64,000 nucleotides of DNA from Thiopseudomonas sp. Lineage in GTDB: Bacteria > Pseudomonadota > Gammaproteobacteria > Pseudomonadales > Pseudomonadaceae. Position numbers and translations under genes: made by a program. The stretch is taken from assembly GCA_023228985.1 (NCBI GenBank), contig JALOAC010000002.1, positions 108,153 through 172,152 on the forward strand, in the 5' to 3' direction. Shown here one piece after another: positions 26,275-35,358 of this stretch. The notes beneath the pieces are model-generated. The model saw only the letters and a list, made by a program, of their open reading frames with translations, searched no databases and had not been told where the DNA came from. Each line of letters begins with the position of its first letter. The stretch's first letter is position 1.

Positions 26275-27002
26275 TAACATAGTCCGCCATTTACTGCGAT
26301 AACCTGACGCGTAATATAAGACGCCTCGTCAGACATCAGAAAGTTAACCACCCCAGCAACCTCGTCGGCTGTACCCATGCGCTGCGCTGGAATCATTTTC
26401 AGCATTTCAGCTACTGGCACGTGTTCGTCCAGCATCGCAGTATCGATTAAACCAGGTGCAACGCAATTTACCGTAATTTTGCGCTTAGCCAGCTCAATAG
26501 CCAGCGACTTTGCGGCACCAATTATGCCTGCTTTTGAAGCACTGTAATTCACCTGACCGCGGTTACCAATAAGACCAGAAACAGAAGTCATACATACGAT
26601 ACGTCCTGCTTTACGGCGGCGAATCATGGGCATCATTAGCGGATGCAATACGTTGTAAAAGCCGTCTAAATTGGTTCTGAGCACAGTATCCCAATCATCT
26701 TCAGTTAACGCCGGAAAAGCACCGTCTCGCGTTAAACCCGCATTGCACACTACACCGTACCAAGCACCATTGCGCTCAATCACCTGCTCAAGCTGCTCGC
26801 GTGCTGCCTGTCGATCAGCTACATCAAACTGCAAAATATCGACTTGCCGTCCCAACGCTTTAATTTGCTCGGCGACCTGTTCTGCTTCGGCCAAACCGCT
26901 GCGGCAATGCAAGCTAATATCAAAACCTGCTTGCGCTAAACGTAATGCGATTGCACGACCAATACCACGGCTAGAACCCGTTACCAAAATACGTTCGCTC
27001 AA
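26274..27002 (-). CDS. apeQ: 3-ketoacyl-ACP reductase, aryl polyene (ApeQ)
   Basis: The 242-residue short-chain dehydrogenase of the FabG type has a cofactor loop VTGSSRGIGRA near the N-terminus, an NAG motif at 87-89, catalytic Ser140, Tyr153 and Lys157 (VNYSASKAG), and a C-terminus GGLC. It reduces the beta-keto group of the growing polyene on the acyl carrier protein. It is tightly packed, with the start overlapping the dehydratase stop by four bases and the stop overlapping the next start by one. Housekeeping FabG is unlikely because it lies within the pigment operon. Confidence 0.92.
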   Translation of the reverse strand: MSERILVTGSSRGIGRAIALRLAQAGFDISLHCRSGLAEAEQVAEQIKALGRQVDILQFDVADRQAAREQLEQVIERNGAWYGVVCNAGLTRDGAFPALTEDDWDTVLRTNLDGFYNVLHPLMMPMIRRRKAGRIVCMTSVSGLIGNRGQVNYSASKAGIIGAAKSLAIELAKRKITVNCVAPGLIDTAMLDEHVPVAEMLKMIPAQRMGTADEVAGVVNFLMSDEASYITRQVIAVNGGLC

Positions 27003-27445
27003 GGTTGAGTCTCCTGAATATAACTTGCCACATTGTTGGGGCGATAAACGTTTAATCTAGCACAAACCTGAATATCATCAGAGGTAAGCTCGCATTCAAA
27101 CACGCCCATACCGCTATCATCTTCCAGTGAACGTCTAGCACTGATCCGTAACTCGCTGCCTAAGGGAAAACAACTGACATTAGACTCGTACCTGCGTGTG
27201 CCTAACAAAAACCCAAGCCGAACAGGATCGCCTGCATGTCTAGCCTTCAATCCCGCATAAGCAGCGATTGCCTGCGCCATCAATTCCACGCCTAAATAGG
27301 CCGGATAGCTGCCATCTGCTTGGCTAAATAAACAGCCGTCACGCACTGTTAAATAAGCAACGATAGATTCTTCATCGTAGTGCTCAATTCGCTCCAGTAA
27401 AATCATATTACCCGCATGGGGTAATAACTCAGCAAGAGGCCACAT
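26999..27445 (-). CDS. apeP: 3-hydroxyacyl-ACP dehydratase, aryl polyene (ApeP)
   Basis: The 148-residue hot-dog fold protein starts MWPLAELLPHAGNMILLERI, with the conserved catalytic His of the LPHAGxM motif (His10). A central hot-dog helix follows (YPAYLGVELMAQAIAAYAGLKA). In E. coli, ApeP partners with the second dehydratase ApeI to form the dehydratase of the pathway. Here the ApeI-like domain is fused to the ligase gene at 37-38.8 kb. It sits between ketosynthase O and reductase Q with 3-4 base spacing, so it is part of the same message. Confidence 0.9.
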   Translation of the reverse strand: MWPLAELLPHAGNMILLERIEHYDEESIVAYLTVRDGCLFSQADGSYPAYLGVELMAQAIAAYAGLKARHAGDPVRLGFLLGTRRYESNVSCFPLGSELRISARRSLEDDSGMGVFECELTSDDIQVCARLNVYRPNNVASYIQETQP

Positions 27446-27449
27446 CCAC

Positions 27450-28658
27450 TTAAAACCCTAAAATCAAACTGGTATTGTTGCCACCAAAGGCAAACGAATT
27501 ACTCATTAACCAACGCTCAGCACCTTGCGCAAACCCATGTCCAGCCTTACATAAATTAAGCTGCGCTAACTCTGCATCTGCAACGCCATCCCACACATGC
27601 GGTATGAGCAGCTTGTCTGGGTTATAGCTGTCTTGCATAGCCAGCCAACAAAAGGCGACTTCCAAAGCTCCAGCTGCCCCAAGCGTGTGACCAGTTAGCG
27701 GCTTGGTTGATGAGCAAGGCAACCCAGCACCAAACAACTGATTCACCGCCGCAGACTCCATCGAGTCGTTATGCTGGGTCGCGGTACCGTGCAAATTAAT
27801 ATAACTAATTTGCTCAGGCACAAGCTGTGCATCGGCCAAAGCTAATTGCATGGCCTTAACAGCACCCTCACCCTCAGGCTGAGGTGCTGAAATATGGTAC
27901 GCATCAGAGCTTGCCCCAACCCCTGCAAGCACAGGCGTGGGCTGGTCATCATGCAACAATTCGCGGGTTAACAGAAACACCACCGCCGCTTCGCCAATAT
28001 TAATGCCTTGGCGATTTTTGGAAAACGGATTGCAGTGCGCCGTACTGACCGCTTCTAAACTCGAGAAACCATTCAGCGTTAAATGACATAGGCTATCAGA
28101 GCCACCACAAATAACCGCATCACACAAACCCGCCTGCAACATGCGCTTAGCGCTGATTAACGCCCGCGCACTTGAGGTGCAAGCCGTTGAAATGCTGTAA
28201 CTGGGTCCAGACAAACCCAGCCAATGACTTAAAAACAACGCCGGATCACCCAGCTCTTGTCGGCGATAATCAAATGCCTGCGGTAAAACACCCTCGCGTT
28301 GCAAGTCGGTAATATGCAAACCTGCTTCATAGATGCCGCTGGTACTGGTGCCAATAATCACCGCTATACGCGCCTTGCCATAGCGTGCAATCGCCACGTC
28401 TAGCTCAGGCATTATTTGTTCGGTCGCGGCCAGCAATAATTGATTGTTCCTAGAGTTTTGCCATGGGTACTCGGAGTTCACTGGCGGCAATGGCGCATTT
28501 ACTACACCACATATCGCGGTGGTTTCAGGAATCCAGTCCGTCACCGGTTGCATACCCGAACTGTCGCCGGCTAACAAATTTTTCGCCACCTGCTGCTTGC
28601 TGCTCCCCAGCGGACACACCAAGCCTAACGCGGATAAGTAACTCTTAGTTTTTGTCAT
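27450..28658 (-). CDS. apeO: Beta-ketoacyl-ACP synthase, aryl polyene (ApeO)
   Basis: The 402-residue ketosynthase has Cys160 (STACTSSA), His290 (NLHGTATQHND) and His324 (LTGHTLGAAG), all catalytic. By order and similarity it is ApeO, the ketosynthase that pairs with the short chain-length factor ApeC to extend the polyene. ApeC is at the far end of the operon. The gene overlaps the DUF3261 lipoprotein gene by four bases. The C-terminal SNSFAFGGNNTSLI is the usual ketosynthase ending. The alternative assignment, swapping it with the ketosynthase at 25-26 kb, cannot be excluded without alignment. Confidence 0.88.
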   Translation of the reverse strand: MTKTKSYLSALGLVCPLGSSKQQVAKNLLAGDSSGMQPVTDWIPETTAICGVVNAPLPPVNSEYPWQNSRNNQLLLAATEQIMPELDVAIARYGKARIAVIIGTSTSGIYEAGLHITDLQREGVLPQAFDYRRQELGDPALFLSHWLGLSGPSYSISTACTSSARALISAKRMLQAGLCDAVICGGSDSLCHLTLNGFSSLEAVSTAHCNPFSKNRQGINIGEAAVVFLLTRELLHDDQPTPVLAGVGASSDAYHISAPQPEGEGAVKAMQLALADAQLVPEQISYINLHGTATQHNDSMESAAVNQLFGAGLPCSSTKPLTGHTLGAAGALEVAFCWLAMQDSYNPDKLLIPHVWDGVADAELAQLNLCKAGHGFAQGAERWLMSNSFAFGGNNTSLILGF

Positions 28659-29134
28659 TGTAGATGCTGTACTGTTATTTTTTGTTGGTTGTCGAGATAC
28701 AGAATAAACTGCTCTGCAGAGACGTATTCAACCCGCCATTGGGCGCTTAATGCGCGTGCCTGTTCGCTTATTTGTGCCTCAGGATACAAACGCGCGGCTT
28801 GCTCAGGCTCCATAAGGGCAAACAACACCGCTGCAAACCACTGTTTAGCCTGCTGATTCGGCGGTAAAAGCCCTTCCGCTTGCCAACGCCCACGGTGTAA
28901 TACTTGTCGCGCCATCGGCATTCCCATTGGGTTAAACAATGAAAAACGCAAGCCGTCATGCTGTTCTTGGATAACCAGCAAATAATCTTCTACTTGCTGC
29001 TGTTCAACCTGCACTAGCAGTTGTACGGGTAACGGCCAAATAGACTCTACTTGAGGAAAGTCAGGTACCGTCCGTTGCCCCGCACAACCCGCAAGCAACA
29101 ACACCGCTAAAAACGCTAACCAACGCTTGAGCAT
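28655..29134 (-). CDS. DUF3261-type lipoprotein, aryl polyene cluster (ApeN-like)
   Basis: The start at 29134 gives 159 residues with a lipoprotein signal MLKRWLAFLAVLLLAGC (Cys17). A longer start would bury the signal. The rest is a DUF3261-like domain of mixed strands and helices (DYLLVIQEQHDGLRFSLFNPMGMPMARQVLHRG). Proteins of this family sit at this point of aryl polyene clusters and are thought to help in envelope localisation, together with the LolA-like carrier and MMPL exporter. The start overlaps the flavoprotein stop as TAATG. No enzymatic motif is visible. Confidence 0.85.
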   Translation of the reverse strand: MLKRWLAFLAVLLLAGCAGQRTVPDFPQVESIWPLPVQLLVQVEQQQVEDYLLVIQEQHDGLRFSLFNPMGMPMARQVLHRGRWQAEGLLPPNQQAKQWFAAVLFALMEPEQAARLYPEAQISEQARALSAQWRVEYVSAEQFILYLDNQQKITVQHLQ

Positions 29135-30390
29135 TATTGCGACTGCATACGACACAATTCTGCTAACACCGCTAAGCGACGGCGAGAATCGGCCACATAA
29201 GGGTTGGTTTCATCCCAAGCATAGCCGGCCAAAATCGAGCACAGCATGCGCTTTACTTCCGGTTGTGGATTTTCATAATAAATCACATCTTGAAACGAGG
29301 TGTCATACCAGCCTTCGACATAGGTGCGGAAGGTTTCCACTCCCACTTTTAACGGCTTAGCAAACTCAGTTTCCCAGTCCACCGTCTCACCGCGTAACTG
29401 ACGGTCGAGCAAATTAGCCGCCATGCTTGACGAACGCATGGCAATGGTCACCCCAGAGGAAAACACTGGATCTAAAAACTCAGCCGCATTACCTAGCAAA
29501 GCAAAACCTGGACCGTGTAACGTTTTTACGTTGGCCGAATAACCACCCAACGTGCGCATCGGTTGATCCCAAATCGCATTTTTAAAAATACGCTTCAAGT
29601 TCGGTGCTTCGCTAACAAACTCTCGCAGACAGGTTTCTAAATCTTCCGGACGATCGTCGAAACGTTCCTCCAGCGCCACCACTCCTAGTGAGCAATAGCC
29701 GTCACTAAAGGGAATACTCCAGTACCATACATCACGCATTTCTGGGTGGGTAGTAATCAGAATTTTTTCACGGTTAAACTGCGGATCATCAATACAGTCA
29801 CGCACATGGGTAAACACCGCTTTACGTACTGGCAGGGCAGAGGGCAGCTCTAAGTCCAACAGGCGGGGTAACACGCGCCCATAACCACTGGCATCCAGCA
29901 TAAACTCGGCCTGTATTTGATACTGACTATCATCTGCTAAGCGGCGCACTGTTAACAGCGGTTTACCTGAAGAGTTATCCACCGCCACAATTTCTTCTTG
30001 GTAACGAATTTCAACGCCCTGGGCTTGGGCTTGGTCCGCCAACAACTTATCAAAACCTGCACGTCTCACCTGATAGGTACTGCCCATACCTGGTGTGTAG
30101 GTCTCGCGGAAATCAAATTCGGTATAGCGTTCGCCCCAACCAAAGGCCGCGCCATGCTTAATTTGCAAACCGGCATCGCGTACAGCCTCTAACATGCCGG
30201 CTTCTTCAATAAAGTCTAAACAATGCGACAACAGACTTTCACCAATCACAAAGCGTGGAAATTCCTGCCGCTCAATCACCAAAACCTGATGGCCTTTGCG
30301 CTGCAAAATAGCAGAAGCAATAGAGCCAGAGGGACCTGCACCTATGACTACAACAGGATGTTGCTCAACTGTTACATTTTCTAGCGCCAT
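29134..30390 (-). CDS. FAD-dependent oxidoreductase, flavin halogenase-like, aryl polyene cluster
   Basis: The 418-residue flavoprotein has an N-terminal FAD loop VVVIGAGPSGSIAS and a second FAD contact in GPGFALLGNAAEFLDPVFSSG. Between them lies WYWSIPF (about 222-228), matching the WxWxIP element that marks flavin-dependent halogenases. The conserved Lys region IKHGAAFGWG (about 77-86) resembles the active-site Lys of phenol-type halogenases. Related genes occur in xanthomonadin and flexirubin clusters, whose products are halogenated or otherwise ring-modified. A plain ring hydroxylase is the alternative. A GTG two codons upstream has better ribosome spacing, so the start is uncertain by six bases. 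Confidence 0.82.
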   Translation of the reverse strand: MALENVTVEQHPVVVIGAGPSGSIASAILQRKGHQVLVIERQEFPRFVIGESLLSHCLDFIEEAGMLEAVRDAGLQIKHGAAFGWGERYTEFDFRETYTPGMGSTYQVRRAGFDKLLADQAQAQGVEIRYQEEIVAVDNSSGKPLLTVRRLADDSQYQIQAEFMLDASGYGRVLPRLLDLELPSALPVRKAVFTHVRDCIDDPQFNREKILITTHPEMRDVWYWSIPFSDGYCSLGVVALEERFDDRPEDLETCLREFVSEAPNLKRIFKNAIWDQPMRTLGGYSANVKTLHGPGFALLGNAAEFLDPVFSSGVTIAMRSSSMAANLLDRQLRGETVDWETEFAKPLKVGVETFRTYVEGWYDTSFQDVIYYENPQPEVKRMLCSILAGYAWDETNPYVADSRRRLAVLAELCRMQSQ

Positions 30391-30486
30391 ATTCACATTA
30401 CCTTATTCAAGAATTCCCTAAATCACGCACCCTATACTACCCACAATGCATGACGACCAGAACAAAACCTTCTACCTATACAAAAA

Positions 30487-32808
30487 TCATACTGGTGCAG
30501 TTTTTTTAGACGCCCAAGGCGCTAATAAAAAACTAAACACCAAGCCCAAACTCACTGCTATTCCAAAACTACTGACCGCTGGTGTGCTAGACAGCGCCAG
30601 CAAACCAAAGGACAACCAGGTCGTAATGGCAGCCAAAAACGCACCCAGCAAACTGGCTGCCTGACCGCCGACTCCCTCGTACATGATGATGGCATAATCC
30701 ACGCCAATGGCCGTGACGAGCAGCAAGCCAAACACACTAAATAATGTTACCGGTAAACCCAGCCAGCCTAGGCTTGCAGCAGCTAATAACGCCGCAAAAA
30801 GTGATACGCTCAGCGTACGTAACGCACCGTGCCAACCAAGAAATACCATTAACAAAATAAAGATCGCCGCGCTTGCTAGAACTTTCGACCACAGCGCATA
30901 GTTTTGCGTGTGCTGAAACAGCTGATTTAACTGAGCGGGACGATCCACCCAAATCACACCCTCTTGTTGCTGGGCGAGCTCGGCTAGTGCTTGGCTATTA
31001 CGCAATCCTTGTAAACGCACCATCGCCACATACTGATTATCCTGTTTACCGAGCCACAGCATGCGCCAAGGTTCGCCCAAGTCAGACGCCAGCGCCTGCT
31101 CAATCGAAAGCGGCTGTTGCGCCTGTAGCTGTTGAATTTCTTGCTCGATTAACCCTGTAGCAATCCCCGCATCAGCAAAGGGCTGTAGATCCTGCTCATT
31201 AATGACGGCCAAGGCTTGCGCTAAGGATGGCTGACCGAGCAAGCCCGCTAACAGGTCAGTAATGGATTGATAACCGGACAAATCACCCTGCGCCACATGT
31301 TGATCCAACTGCTGCTGCAAACGGGCTAAGCGCTCGATAAGCTTGTGCTCATCAGCACCCTGTAACAAAAAAAACTGGCTGGTGGGTTGCTGCCCGGTTA
31401 ACTGGCCAATCTGCTGTGCCTGCTCCAACAACTCAGGCGCTGGAGCTACCCATTGGCGCAAATCATTGTGCAACTGTAACTGGGCAAACCCTGCCACGAC
31501 AAAGAGCAACAAGGGAAAAGCGAGGGCATACCCATTAACCCGCGCAAAAATAGCTTTATGCCAGGTTAATAACTGCTGCATCCAAGTTAAAGGTAATCGC
31601 CAAGGTTGCACGGCATTGGGTTTGGCAAGTAACCAAGGTAAGCAGCAAATAGTGCACACATAGGCGGCCAGTAGCCCCGCAACCGAAAATACTGCCACCT
31701 GCGATAAAGCCGGAAAAGGCGTAAACGCCAAAGCCACATAGCCTATGGCATTACTGAGCACACCCAGAGTTAAGCCCGGCAAGGTCGCACGCAATACCTT
31801 GCCGCTATGCCAAGGCTGCATCACCCAGCCTTTAGATAAATAATGCATGGGAAAATCGATGGTGACACCAATCAGGCTAATACCTAACACCAGCGTCAGC
31901 GCATGAATATAGCCAAACACGGCAATGCAAGCGGTCACCCCAACCCACAGACCAAACAGGGCAGGCAGCAACGCAACGAGGCTATTAAAACGGCGAAACA
32001 ACCACACAATTAACAACAACGAGCCTAGCAGCGAAATGCCACCCAGCCACTGAATCTCAAAACTTGCTTGTTGCTGCGCTTGGGCGCTAAATAACAAACC
32101 GCCGCTGGCTAAAACCTGACCGCCTTGTTGTTTGATTTGCTGCGCTAGCTGTTGAATTTGCTCAGCAACCTTTAACACACTGGCATCGGCAAAACCGCTT
32201 TGTTGGCTGCGTAAGCGCAGTAAATACCAATCACCGGTTGGGCTATCGACAAACAAAAAACCTTGCGCATCGCTCTGAACTCGACTGGCGCTTTGTAAGC
32301 TGTGCTGTATTTTACCCGTCAGACCCAGCCAATCCTGTTGCACGCTGACTAAGGAAAACCCACCCAACGGATCAAAGAGCTCATTGACCCGTTGACTAAA
32401 AAACTGCTGCGGCTGCTGTGCTAATTGTTCACGCACCGCCAAAGGCACAAAACTGGCACGACCCTCTAACAGCTGTTGACCTAGCTGTTTGAGATTGGCG
32501 CTCAGTTGATAATCAACCTGGGCAAATTGCCCACTATCCTGCAGCTGTTTAGCCCAGCCACTGAGCCGTTGACTGGCTTGAGGGTGTTGAATTAAGACAA
32601 TCAACTCTTGATCAAGCACCGCTTGGGTACGCTGCTGCGCATACTCAATTAGCTGATTGTTGTCTGCACGGGGAAGGATTTGTAAGAGGTTGGCGCTAAT
32701 CGGCGACTCAGCGCGCCATTGCCACAGGCTCAGCCCCGCTAAAATAACGAGCAGTACAATAAAAGCTGCAAATAAACGCTGCTCAAGAGCTAAAGGCTTG
32801 CTTCTCAT
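30487..32808 (-). CDS. MMPL/RND-family exporter of the aryl polyene cluster (ApeM-like)
   Basis: The 773-residue inner-membrane protein repeats the RND pattern twice. One helix is near the N-terminus, followed by a large periplasmic loop and a bundle of five helices around 250-410. Then comes a second single helix and periplasmic loop, and a final bundle from about 640 (VLASAAIFILLMVFLGW, VDYAIIMYEGV). MMPL proteins export lipids and pigments. In aryl polyene clusters this one works with the LolA-like carrier. Its start lies 26 bases inside the end of the LolA-like gene. The periplasmic parts are rich in Gln and Leu, common in this organism. Confidence 0.9.
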   Translation of the reverse strand: MRSKPLALEQRLFAAFIVLLVILAGLSLWQWRAESPISANLLQILPRADNNQLIEYAQQRTQAVLDQELIVLIQHPQASQRLSGWAKQLQDSGQFAQVDYQLSANLKQLGQQLLEGRASFVPLAVREQLAQQPQQFFSQRVNELFDPLGGFSLVSVQQDWLGLTGKIQHSLQSASRVQSDAQGFLFVDSPTGDWYLLRLRSQQSGFADASVLKVAEQIQQLAQQIKQQGGQVLASGGLLFSAQAQQQASFEIQWLGGISLLGSLLLIVWLFRRFNSLVALLPALFGLWVGVTACIAVFGYIHALTLVLGISLIGVTIDFPMHYLSKGWVMQPWHSGKVLRATLPGLTLGVLSNAIGYVALAFTPFPALSQVAVFSVAGLLAAYVCTICCLPWLLAKPNAVQPWRLPLTWMQQLLTWHKAIFARVNGYALAFPLLLFVVAGFAQLQLHNDLRQWVAPAPELLEQAQQIGQLTGQQPTSQFFLLQGADEHKLIERLARLQQQLDQHVAQGDLSGYQSITDLLAGLLGQPSLAQALAVINEQDLQPFADAGIATGLIEQEIQQLQAQQPLSIEQALASDLGEPWRMLWLGKQDNQYVAMVRLQGLRNSQALAELAQQQEGVIWVDRPAQLNQLFQHTQNYALWSKVLASAAIFILLMVFLGWHGALRTLSVSLFAALLAAASLGWLGLPVTLFSVFGLLLVTAIGVDYAIIMYEGVGGQAASLLGAFLAAITTWLSFGLLALSSTPAVSSFGIAVSLGLVFSFLLAPWASKKTAPV

Positions 32809-33376
32809 CGGCCTTCAGCATCCTGTATTGCTCAACGTTTTCCATACGCATTAGCGTACGATCACCCTGTGTTTCATGCAGCTCGATACTGTGCACATAA
32901 TCAGCTCCTTTGATTACGATTTGCGTAAAAATCTGCTGCAGCAAGAGCGCTTTGGGGGTTAGTACCAACTGCCAGCCATGCTCATCACCAGAAAGCGCAA
33001 AGCTAAAATCCTCCTCTAATCCTTGTTGATCACCGGCCAACACCGCTAAAAACAAACGACTTTGCCGATTGGCGGCATCCTGCTTGGTTTGTAACTGCCA
33101 TTGGTCAGCAACCCGCAAAGCAATGCCCGTAGCTGTAATACGGTAACTACGCACCAGCGGAGCCTGTAAATTCCATAATAAACCCTGTTGTTTCGCCAAA
33201 ACAAAGTTGCCCTTGCTAGTCAAGGGTGCATCAAGCCCGCGCAAAAATTTTTCTTGCACAAACTCACCGCGCAACACCTCAATCTTCGCCAGCTGCTGGG
33301 CTAAATCCTGTTCATCAAAAGCCCAAAGGCTTTGACTCAGGAAAAAAGCACATACAAACACCAACAGTCTATTCAT
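32783..33376 (-). CDS. LolA-like outer-membrane lipid carrier of the aryl polyene cluster (ApeL-like)
   Basis: The 197-residue periplasmic protein has a signal peptide (LLVFVCAFFLSQSLWA) and a LolA-type half-barrel opening IEVLRGEFVQEKFLRGLDAPLTSKGNFVLAKQQGLLW. That segment resembles the FxQ-K motifs of the outer-membrane lipoprotein carrier family. It likely ferries the hydrophobic aryl polyene lipid across the periplasm from the MMPL exporter. It overlaps both its neighbours, by 8 bases with the thioesterase gene and 26 with the exporter, typical of tight translation coupling. The general LolA of the cell is expected elsewhere. Confidence 0.88.
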   Translation of the reverse strand: MNRLLVFVCAFFLSQSLWAFDEQDLAQQLAKIEVLRGEFVQEKFLRGLDAPLTSKGNFVLAKQQGLLWNLQAPLVRSYRITATGIALRVADQWQLQTKQDAANRQSRLFLAVLAGDQQGLEEDFSFALSGDEHGWQLVLTPKALLLQQIFTQIVIKGADYVHSIELHETQGDRTLMRMENVEQYRMLKADEKQAFSS

Positions 33377-33800
33377 TGGCTATTGCCTCAGCCACGGCCG
33401 CATGGAGCACCGCTGGGGTGACAAATTGCATTTCACCACTGGCTAACTCAATAGCCACTTGGATGCTACTGCCACGGGTTAAACGCTCGCCTGTTTGTGC
33501 ATCACAAATCAAATAGTTTATTTTTAAACGCTCTTGCCACTCAATCAAATCAGCGGTTACCGTGATTTTTTGCCCAAAAATCGCTCCCTTTATGTAACGC
33601 AGCTGCATATCTACCACGGGCCAACCATAACCACTGTCACGCATTTGTGTGTAGTTGTGGTTAATTTTATCCAGCAATGCACAGCGGGCTACTTCAAAAT
33701 ATTTCACATAGTGCCCGTGCCAGACAATGTCCATCATATCCACATCAAAAAAAGGAACTTCGAGCGTAACACTTGCCTGAATAACGCCTTTTTTACGCAT
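33369..33800 (-). CDS. Hot-dog thioesterase of the aryl polyene cluster (ApeK-like)
   Basis: The start at 33800 gives 143 residues beginning MRKKGVIQASVTLEVPFFDVD. The 4HBT-type active site is DVDMMDIVWHGHYVKYFEVAR, where the Asp and His pair is typical of acyl-CoA/ACP thioesterases of the YbgC/FadM group. It would release or edit acyl chains from the carrier proteins. It overlaps the ammonia-lyase stop by eight bases and the LolA-like start by eight. A longer start would extend 17 residues into the lyase gene and is not supported. Confidence 0.88.
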   Translation of the reverse strand: MRKKGVIQASVTLEVPFFDVDMMDIVWHGHYVKYFEVARCALLDKINHNYTQMRDSGYGWPVVDMQLRYIKGAIFGQKITVTADLIEWQERLKINYLICDAQTGERLTRGSSIQVAIELASGEMQFVTPAVLHAAVAEAIANE

Positions 33801-35358
33801 ATAGACTCCAATGCTGCTGTTTGATTTGTTCCACACAATGCCGCAGCTCATACTCTAAAGCACGATCTTCGAGCAAGGGCGGATAGGTTTCTGACATCTC
33901 ATCGAGCATCTGCACCAAGCGTGCATTGATTGACAGCGAGCCTTGTTGCTGACGCAGCCAAACTCCCTGCTTAGCAGCCAACAATGTAGCGGCGGCCACC
34001 TGCTCGGTTAACTCTAAACTACGCCGCGCGTCACGAGCGGCGATAGTACCCATGCTTACTTTGTCTTGGTTATGACATTCAGTTGAGCGAGAAAACACGC
34101 TGGCCGGCATAGTATTTTTTAAGGCTTCAGCCGTCCATGCACTCACGGCAATCTGTACCGCCTTAAAGCCATGGTTAATCATGGCAACCTCTTTGGCCGC
34201 ACCAGATAAATTACTCGGCAAACCGTGGTTGTATCGGGTATCCACTAATAAAGCCAATTGGCGATCCAGCAGATCAGCCACGTTGGCTATCAGGTTTTTC
34301 AAGCTGTCCATGGCAAAAGCTATATGCCCGCCATAAAAGTGACCGCCGTGTAATACACGTTCCTGCTCAGCATCAATAATGGGGTTATCGTTGGCACTGT
34401 TTAATTCTGTTTCAATAAAGGTACGTAACCAACCTAGGCTATCCGCCAACACACCCAGCACGTGCGGTGCACAGCGTAGCGAGTAGCGATCTTGCAAACG
34501 GTGCAAGCCATTTAAACAAAACAGCTCCTGACCCGCTGAAGCCTCAGTAACATCGAGATCATCGCGCAACCAAGCCGCAACCTGCATCTGCCCCAGATGC
34601 GGCTTAGCTAAAAACAAACGTTCATCAAAATGCTGCACATTGCCTTCTAACGCCACCATATTCAGCGCGGTAATACGTGTCGCTAACTTAAGCATGTACT
34701 CGGCACGGGAATACACCTCGCACGCCACACCGGTCATTGCTGCAGTGCCATTCATCAAGGCCAAAGCTTCTTTTGGACGCAGTACCAACGGCTGCCAGCC
34801 CAATTGCTGATGCACCTGCGTCGACTCACACACCTCACCCTGATACAACACCTGACGCTCGCCCGACAAGGTTGCCGCCACATAGGATAGCGGAGTTAAG
34901 TCACCACTGGCGCCCACCGAACCTTCTTCAGGAATTAACGGCAGAATATCGTGCTGTAAAAATGCACACAGACGCTCTAATAACTCAATGCGTACACCTG
35001 ACATACCAAAACACAGTGACTGCAAACGCGCGGCTAAAATCATCCGCGTTTCAGCAGGGTCAAAGTGTTTACCCATTCCACAACCATGGAAAGTGAACAG
35101 CCCTTTAGGTAAAGCCTCAACCTGATGCAAAGGCACAGGCACCACACAGGAGTCACCATAGCCGGTGGTGACACCATAAATAACGCCTTCACGGTCAAGC
35201 AGGGTATCCAAAAACTGTGCGCCTCGCTGAATACGCGCGCGAAAGTCTTGATCCGCTTGCAGAACAATCTCTGCTTCACCTTGAGCAATAGCGACAACCT
35301 GCTCAATGGTTATAGGTTGACTACCAAAAGTAACTTTTTTAAGGGATTTATTGTTCAT
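33793..35358 (-). CDS. MIO-type aromatic amino-acid ammonia-lyase of the aryl polyene cluster
   Basis: The 521-residue protein is of the histidine/phenylalanine/tyrosine ammonia-lyase family. Ala150-Ser151-Gly152 in GSVGASGDLTPLSY forms the MIO electrophile, and Tyr61 in IYGVTTGYGDS is the catalytic Tyr. The substrate-selectivity pair sits at Phe90-His91 (LFTFHGCG), where histidine lyases have Ser-His and R. sphaeroides tyrosine lyase has His-Leu. Context argues against histidine use: there are no hut genes, and the neighbours prime aryl polyenes. It probably makes the cinnamate or 4-coumarate starter. The start at 35358 overlaps the upstream gene by 11 bases. Confidence 0.88.
   Translation of the reverse strand: MNNKSLKKVTFGSQPITIEQVVAIAQGEAEIVLQADQDFRARIQRGAQFLDTLLDREGVIYGVTTGYGDSCVVPVPLHQVEALPKGLFTFHGCGMGKHFDPAETRMILAARLQSLCFGMSGVRIELLERLCAFLQHDILPLIPEEGSVGASGDLTPLSYVAATLSGERQVLYQGEVCESTQVHQQLGWQPLVLRPKEALALMNGTAAMTGVACEVYSRAEYMLKLATRITALNMVALEGNVQHFDERLFLAKPHLGQMQVAAWLRDDLDVTEASAGQELFCLNGLHRLQDRYSLRCAPHVLGVLADSLGWLRTFIETELNSANDNPIIDAEQERVLHGGHFYGGHIAFAMDSLKNLIANVADLLDRQLALLVDTRYNHGLPSNLSGAAKEVAMINHGFKAVQIAVSAWTAEALKNTMPASVFSRSTECHNQDKVSMGTIAARDARRSLELTEQVAAATLLAAKQGVWLRQQQGSLSINARLVQMLDEMSETYPPLLEDRALEYELRHCVEQIKQQHWSLYA

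Noticed and set aside
25042..28658. Housekeeping fatty-acid genes (fabF, fabG, fabZ)
   Set aside because: Paired ketosynthases, the truncated ApeC partner, LolA/MMPL exporters and DUF3261 lipoprotein in one message identify an aryl polyene cluster.
33793..35358. Histidine utilisation lyase HutH
   Set aside because: The family is right, but there are no hut genes nearby, the selectivity residues are not Ser-His, and all neighbours belong to the aryl polyene pathway.
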